Assembly: GCA_035512195.1 (NCBI GenBank)
Contig: DATKEK010000102.1
Location: 1 to 10,143, forward strand
Direction: 5' to 3'
Origin: DATKEK01 sp035512195
Lineage (GTDB): Bacteria > Pseudomonadota > Gammaproteobacteria > Burkholderiales > Eutrophovitaceae
Length of the DNA: 10,143 nucleotides
The notes beneath the pieces are model-generated. The model saw only the letters and a program-made list of their open reading frames with translations, did no database searches and was not told where the DNA came from. The position numbers and the translations under genes were made by a program. This document shows, in pieces, positions 6,227-10,143 of the stretch; positions within the stretch are counted from its first letter, which is position 1; every line of letters starts with the position of its first letter.

Positions 6227-8197
6227 ATGGCTGGATTTGGCGAGGGGGTGCTGAACATGCCGCAGGTGCTGGCGACCGCGCCCCGCAAACTGGGATCGAA
6301 GCTGGTGGCGGTCGTCGTCGGGTTCACTCTGTGCGCGCTGGTGGCGATCGGCTTTACGCTGCTGTTGTCATGGCAACTCGAGGGGGGCGCTGCGGCGGTG
6401 AACCAGGCGGGCAGCGAACGCATGCGCGCCTATCGCATCGCCATGCTGCTTTCGCAGGCCGAGCTGCCCCGCGCGGACCGTCAGGCCCTGTATACGGCGA
6501 TCGACGAGGAAGTCGCGGTTTTCGAGAGCAGCATGCGGCTGCTGGAGACCGGCGATCCGGGCCGGCCGATGTTCCTGCCGGGCAATGCCCGTATCCAGGC
6601 GGACTTTTCCAGGCTGCGGCAGACTTGGTACGGCGACATGAAGCCGGCGATTGCCGGGGTGATGACTTCGCCCGACCAGGCACTTCGCGAGCGGCTCCTG
6701 TTCGAGTACCGGCAGATGACCGAGGCATTCGTTGGCGCAACCGACCGCCTGGTGCATGCCATCGAAAAGGATATCTCCAGCAAGACCAGCCTGCTCCGGA
6801 CAGCGCAGCTCGGGCTGATCTGGATGGCGATCATCGGCACCGTGGCGCTGATCTACCTGATGTACTTGCTGGTGGTGCGTCCGGTGAACCGTCTCGAGGA
6901 AGGCATCCAGGCGATGGAAGCGGGCGACTTCGACACGCGTCTTCCGGTCGAAAGCCGCGATGAGTTCGGCGTGCTGGCGGCGGCGTTCAACCGGATGGCG
7001 GCACGACTGAAGGATCTCTACCGCAACCTCGAAGCCAAGGTTGCGGAGAAAACGCAGTCGCTCGAGCTTCAGAATCGCGAACTGGGCACGCTGTACGAAG
7101 TTGCCGCGCTGCTGAATCGTCCGGGCACGCTGGAAGACCTGTGCCGCGATTTCCTGCGCAAGCTGATGAAGACGCTCGGCGCCGATGGCGGCGCGGTGCG
7201 CCTGATCGAGGAGAAAACCGGGGAGATCCACCTCTACCTGCAGGAAGATCTTTCGCCGGGCTTCGCCCGGGACGAAGCCTGTCTCCTCACGGGGGAGTGC
7301 CTTTGCGGCGAGGCGGCAAAGCAGCGCATTTCCGTGGTCAAGCTGTTCTCGCGAAACGAATCGCCCGGGACCGATCGCCGCTGTCATCGCGAGGGCTACG
7401 CCGCCGTATCAGTGTTCAGCATCCAGTTCAAAAACCAGGTGCTCGGCGTGTTCAACCTGTTCTTCTACAAGGCGCGCGAATTCGGCGAATCCGAACGGCT
7501 GATGCTGGAAGCGCTCGGCAGGCATCTCGGCGTGGCGATCGAGAACCAGCGCCTGGTGGCGCGCGAGAAGGAAATGGCGGTTTCGGAAGAGCGCAATCTG
7601 CTGGCGCAGGAGCTGCACGACAGCATCGCGCAGTCGCTGGCCTTTCTCAACCTGCAGGCGCAGATGCTGGACGGTGCGCTGCGCCGGAACGACCTGCCTG
7701 CGGCGAGTGAAGGCCTGGGCCAGATGCGGGAAGGCATCCAGGAAAGCTACGACGACGTACGCGAACTGCTGGTGCATTTCCGCACGCGATTCGGCCAGTC
7801 TGACGTGGAGACCGCGGTGCGCAGGCTGCTCGACCGTTTCGAATCCGATACCGGCATCGAAACGGCGTTCAGGCAGTCCGGGACCGGCGTGGCGCTGTCG
7901 CCGGAGATCCAGATCCAGGCGCTGCACATCGTGCAGGAGTGCCTGTCCAACGCGCGCAAGCATTCCGGCGCGAAGAAAGTCGCGGTGGAACTCGATCGCG
8001 GCCCGGTTTACGTGTTCCGGGTGATTGACGACGGCTGTGGCTTCGAGGCGACGGAGGAGAAGCAGGGACATGTCGGGCTCGCAATCATGCGCGAGCGCGC
8101 CCAGCGGATCGGCGGCCGTGTCGCAGTCGAATCGCAGCCGGGCGCCGGCACCCGGATTACCCTGATCATGCCGATGATGCAGGAGGAGGCGGCATGA
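6227..8197 (+). CDS. narX: NarX-type nitrate/nitrite sensor histidine kinase
   Basis: 656 residues from ATG 6227, with GGAGG five bases upstream. Order of parts: membrane helix 1 (about 25-48); a periplasmic helical domain starting with the NarX/NarQ P-box (VNQAGSERMRAYR, 58-70), in which R65 corresponds to the nitrate-contact arginine; membrane helix 2 (196-217); HAMP (217-269); a short coiled coil; a GAF-like central module (about 285-440) with cysteines C352, C358, C360 and C386; a HisKA_3 dimerisation helix with phospho-acceptor H464 in AQELHDSIAQ; and a catalytic ATPase with N575 (ECLSNARKHS), DDGCGF (601-606) and GHVGLAIMRERA. It probably autophosphorylates on nitrate or nitrite and passes phosphate to the NarL-like regulator downstream. 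The P-box makes nitrate sensing likely; the ligand is inferred, not shown. Confidence 0.88.
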   Translation: MAGFGEGVLNMPQVLATAPRKLGSKLVAVVVGFTLCALVAIGFTLLLSWQLEGGAAAVNQAGSERMRAYRIAMLLSQAELPRADRQALYTAIDEEVAVFESSMRLLETGDPGRPMFLPGNARIQADFSRLRQTWYGDMKPAIAGVMTSPDQALRERLLFEYRQMTEAFVGATDRLVHAIEKDISSKTSLLRTAQLGLIWMAIIGTVALIYLMYLLVVRPVNRLEEGIQAMEAGDFDTRLPVESRDEFGVLAAAFNRMAARLKDLYRNLEAKVAEKTQSLELQNRELGTLYEVAALLNRPGTLEDLCRDFLRKLMKTLGADGGAVRLIEEKTGEIHLYLQEDLSPGFARDEACLLTGECLCGEAAKQRISVVKLFSRNESPGTDRRCHREGYAAVSVFSIQFKNQVLGVFNLFFYKAREFGESERLMLEALGRHLGVAIENQRLVAREKEMAVSEERNLLAQELHDSIAQSLAFLNLQAQMLDGALRRNDLPAASEGLGQMREGIQESYDDVRELLVHFRTRFGQSDVETAVRRLLDRFESDTGIETAFRQSGTGVALSPEIQIQALHIVQECLSNARKHSGAKKVAVELDRGPVYVFRVIDDGCGFEATEEKQGHVGLAIMRERAQRIGGRVAVESQPGAGTRITLIMPMMQEEAA

Positions 8198-8453
8198 GCA
8201 GGAAGCAGGGATCGCCGTCGCGTGGAAGAGGGGCCCCGCGCTTGCGCGGGGATCTGACCGCAGAGGCGATCGTCAGCGGCCGGCGATTCCACGCGCCCGT
8301 CTCGGGTCGCATCCCCATCGCACGCGATGTGGCCCCTGCTCCACCTCGCCGGTCGCCCCATTGTCTTGCAATGGGGATGCGACCGTCCGCGAATGCCGCC
8401 AGTTGCCGACGCGATGACCTCAGTTTAACCGTACGGACGGAGGAGGCAGCCCG
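8198..8453 (+). other. Structured spacer inserted between narX and narL
   Basis: 256 bases with dense dyad symmetry. Outer dyad CGCGTGGAA (8219-8227) pairs with TTCCACGCG (8287-8295). Nested within it is the perfect hairpin CCCCGCGC-TT-GCGCGGGG (8234-8251). A 14-bp perfect dyad GGTCGCATCCCCAT (8305-8318) / ATGGGGATGCGACC (8371-8384) follows. The right arm can instead pair with the nearer GGTCGCCCCATTG (8351-8363), and the left arm overlaps a separate hairpin CATCGC-AC-GCGATG (8316-8329). A frame open from ATG 8194 to TGA 8457 (87 codons) overlaps both genes by ATGA, but its Arg/Ser/Pro-rich protein over palindromic DNA looks non-coding. The repeated GGAGGAGGC-ATGAGC at both ends suggests an insertion or duplication. 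Confidence 0.6.
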
Positions 8454-9104
8454 ATGAGCGCGATCCGCGTTCTGCTGGTGGATGATCACACTTTGTTCCG
8501 CAGCGGTGTCAAGGCGCTGCTGCAGGGCGAGGCGGGGTTTCAGGTCGTGGGGGAAGCTGCGGAGAGTTTCGATGGCGTGAAGAAAGCTGCCGATCTGACA
8601 CCGGACGTGGTCTTGCTCGACCTGCACATGCCGGGCATTTCCGGGAAGGATGCGGTCTCGCAGTTTCGCGAGGCCGCGCCGGGGGCGCGCATCGTCATGT
8701 TGACCGTGTCCGAGGACGCTGACGACCTGGTCGATTCGCTGCGTGCGGGCGCCTGCGGTTACCTGCTGAAGAAGATCGAGACCGGGACCCTGCTCGATGC
8801 GATTCGCCGTGCGGCCGACGGCGACTCGGTCATTTCTGCGGAGATGACCGGCAAGCTGGTCCGCGGCCTGCAATCATCGCGCGAGCCGGCGACTTCGCCG
8901 GAGAAGGACTCGCTGACGCCGCGCGAGCGCGAAATCCTGGTGCATCTGGCGCGGGGCGGGAGCAACAAGGAGATCGCGCGTAGCCTCGACCTGGCCGAGA
9001 GCACGGTGAAGATCCACGTGCAGAACATCCTGCGCAAACTCAACCTTTCCAGCCGCGTGCAAGCAGCCGTGTACGCGATCGAGCACGGCCTGGCATTAGG
9101 CTGA
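8454..9104 (+). CDS. narL: NarL/FixJ-family response regulator
   Basis: 216 residues from ATG 8454, with GGAGGAGG seven bases upstream. The receiver domain shows the acidic pair D10-D11, phospho-acceptor D56 in LLDLHMPG, T84, and K105 in YLLKK. After a linker (about 135-150) comes a LuxR-type helix-turn-helix (about 151-213) with LTPREREIL and NKEIARSL...STVKIHVQNIL. The architecture matches NarL. It lies downstream of the narX-like kinase on the same strand, so it is the probable cognate partner, regulating nitrate and nitrite respiration genes. In simple form the pair would overlap by ATGA; here about 260 bases are interposed. Confidence 0.9.
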   Translation: MSAIRVLLVDDHTLFRSGVKALLQGEAGFQVVGEAAESFDGVKKAADLTPDVVLLDLHMPGISGKDAVSQFREAAPGARIVMLTVSEDADDLVDSLRAGACGYLLKKIETGTLLDAIRRAADGDSVISAEMTGKLVRGLQSSREPATSPEKDSLTPREREILVHLARGGSNKEIARSLDLAESTVKIHVQNILRKLNLSSRVQAAVYAIEHGLALG

Positions 9105-9320
9105 TTTCCGACTTCCCCGGCCGGTAACTGCGTGGCGTCGGACACCGGCTTGATTTCGATCAATGCCGTTCGATGCGATGCTGAAACACTGCAAGTGTTG
9201 ATGACCCTGATGCATGGAGGGAAATGTGTGCCATCTTAATTCGGGAAAGATGATAGGAATCGAAATTTTTCCGGAATGCCGGCGTATGATTAACGCATCG
9301 GCGTTCGGGAGGAAAGCCGA
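9105..9320 (+). promoter_or_regulatory. Intergenic region with consensus FNR-type site and dyad
   Basis: TTGATTTCGATCAA at 9150-9163 is a perfect FNR/Anr/Dnr-type box. A second perfect dyad, AACACT-GCA-AGTGTT, lies at 9185-9199 and overlaps where a class II -10 would be. A -10-like TATGAT is at 9285-9290, about 35 bases before the next ATG, without a clear -35. The FNR-type box is some 140 bases from that start, so either a promoter lies closer to the box or activation is indirect. No gene is seen in these 216 bases. Confidence 0.65.
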
Positions 9321-9893
9321 ATGAATGGGCATTTCGCTCGATTCTACGAAGACGACGAGTCCTACTCGGAGGTCCTGATCGGCTATCTGGGCAATGGCCT
9401 CGAGGACGGGGAATCGTGCATCGTTATCGGGACGCCGGATCACCGTGAGATTCTCGACAAGCGGCTGCGCGGGCGGATCAGGCTCAAGAGCGCAAGCACG
9501 AATTATGGCGGCCGGTACTTCCTGCTCGATGCGGCCGAGACCCTGTCCCGTATCATGGTCGACGGTTGGCCGGACAGGGAGCGTTTTACCGAGGTGATCG
9601 GTGGGCAGATCGCCCAGGCGCGGAAAGTCGGCAACGGGCAGGTGCGGGTCTTCGGCGAGATGGTCAATCTGCTGTTCGCGGCCGGCGAAGCGGAGAAAGC
9701 AGTCCGCCTCGAAGAGCTCTGGAACGGCCTCGGCGCACAGCAGAATTTCTTTGTTTTCTGTTCCTACTCCACGCTCACGCCTCACTTCGAGAAAAACCGC
9801 GAATCGCTTGGCGACATCTGCAAGTTGCACTCGGCGATCTGCGTACCCAGCACATCCTCGTTCTCCGGCATCCAGCGACCACGTTTCTTCTAG
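9321..9893 (+). CDS. Stand-alone MEDS-domain protein (DcmR-type sensory domain)
   Basis: 190 residues from ATG 9321, with GGAGG eight bases upstream. It matches the MEDS (methanogen/methylotroph DcmR sensory) domain pattern: HFARFYEDDESY at the start, GLEDGESCIVIGTPDHR (26-42), VFGEMVNLLFAAGE (110-123), LEELWNGL (130-137), FVFCSYS (144-150) and a late C-L-H-x6 segment. No kinase, GGDEF or DNA-binding domain follows; the C-terminus is a short tail ending RPRFF. In other proteins MEDS precedes histidine kinases or regulators and is thought to sense small organic or redox signals; the ligand is unknown. The FNR-type box upstream and the nearby narXL pair suggest a role in anaerobic signalling, perhaps as a partner in trans. 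Confidence 0.85.
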   Translation: MNGHFARFYEDDESYSEVLIGYLGNGLEDGESCIVIGTPDHREILDKRLRGRIRLKSASTNYGGRYFLLDAAETLSRIMVDGWPDRERFTEVIGGQIAQARKVGNGQVRVFGEMVNLLFAAGEAEKAVRLEELWNGLGAQQNFFVFCSYSTLTPHFEKNRESLGDICKLHSAICVPSTSSFSGIQRPRFF

Positions 9894-9938
9894 CCGTCGC
9901 TGAATCGACTTACCGCTGGCGGCACCTCAAGAAGGAAA

Positions 9939-10083
9939 GCGCTCAACGCAGACGGCGCAGAGGAAAATCGCTTGCCTGGTGAAAGTCCCGAGCTCCCGGT
10001 CGGTCGACAGCTCATGTAGATGGCATTCTTAATTACAATCTCTGGAGTTGCTCTGCATCCTCTGCGTCCTCCGCGTTGAGCGC
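9939..10083. repeat. Intergenic repeat element C with 26-bp inverted arms
   Basis: The arms at 9939-9964 and 10058-10083 are complementary in 23 of 26 positions (GCGCTCAACGC perfect, then CAGACGG/GGAGGA units, then CGCAGAGGA perfect). The GCGTCCTCCG unit in its right arm also occurs in the right arm of element A. The core does not carry the CGCAAAG motif of A and B. It lies downstream of the MEDS gene and could serve as its transcript end; no T-run is seen beside the arms. Confidence 0.75.
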
Positions 10084-10122
10084 GTTGTTCCAGGTTTGTC
10101 ACGGGCTGGTATCCTTGGGGCG

Positions 10123-10143
10123 ATGCAGTTCCAGATTCCCGAT
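10123..10143 (+). CDS. Possible start of a gene running off the right edge
   Basis: ATG 10123 opens a frame reading MQFQIPD to the window end. GGGG lies two bases before the ATG, too close for a normal Shine-Dalgarno, and TATCCT (10110-10115) could be a -10 for a very short leader. Only seven codons are visible, so the product cannot be named. Confidence 0.3.

Noticed and set aside
6368..7387. 339-codon minus-strand frame opposite narX
   Set aside because: Antisense to an intact multi-domain kinase; no motif and no upstream ribosome site noted. It was considered because of the leftward terminator at 6169, but it is still a typical shadow frame.
8194..8457. 87-codon ORF bridging narX and narL with ATGA overlaps at both ends
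   Set aside because: The overlaps are attractive, but the DNA is a set of palindromes, the protein is Arg/Ser/Pro-rich with no recognisable fold, and the overlaps are explained by duplication of the ATGAGC start. Kept as a structured spacer; conservation of the frame would reverse this.
9890..10102. 70-codon minus-strand ORF across element C
   Set aside because: It runs through the inverted arms of a repeat and overlaps the end of the MEDS gene; no ribosome site or motif supports it.

Overview
The window is GC-rich and gene-dense. It looks like the chromosome of a facultatively anaerobic, nitrate-respiring proteobacterium, probably a betaproteobacterium. The evidence is assembly genes for a cbb3-type high-affinity oxidase (ccoI, ccoS), a NarX/NarL-type nitrate two-component pair, a universal stress protein, and several 14-bp dyads of the FNR/Anr type (TTGAT-N4-ATCAA or close variants). 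The lineage assignment is inference from gene content and codon style, not from a marker gene.

Layout. Bases 1-842 (minus strand) hold a universal stress protein. It is followed, through 4-base GTGA and ATGA overlaps, by a 25-codon small ORF and then a membrane protein that runs off the left edge. Bases 988-1308 (minus) encode a small cupin. Bases 1447-1653 (plus) encode a DUF2892 membrane protein that diverges from the cupin around one shared FNR-like dyad. Bases 1883-4630 (plus) carry ccoI, an unrecognised 28-codon ORF and ccoS. Bases 4830-6065 (minus) encode an outer-membrane beta-barrel protein. Bases 6227-9104 (plus) carry the narX-like sensor kinase and narL-like regulator, separated by about 260 bases of strongly structured DNA. 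Bases 9321-9893 (plus) encode a stand-alone MEDS-domain protein with a consensus FNR-type dyad upstream. A further gene probably starts at 10123.

Three intergenic spaces contain repeats of one architecture: 130-175 bp, ending in inverted arms built from short degenerate tandem units (1687-1816, 4634-4807, 9939-10083). Two of them also share a core motif, CGCAAAG-N3-GCAAAGAG. No transposase is present, so they are non-autonomous or purely structural repeats.

How the parts may work together. FNR/Anr-type control of usp, cupin, DUF2892 and the MEDS protein, together with cbb3 copper-delivery and assembly factors and a nitrate sensor, suggests a low-oxygen/nitrate adaptation island. The parts most worth following up are the two translationally placed small ORFs, the structured insertion inside the narXL operon with mutually exclusive hairpins, the leftward terminator in front of narX that has no visible gene to terminate, and the repeat family. 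No known defence, CRISPR or biosynthetic system was seen.
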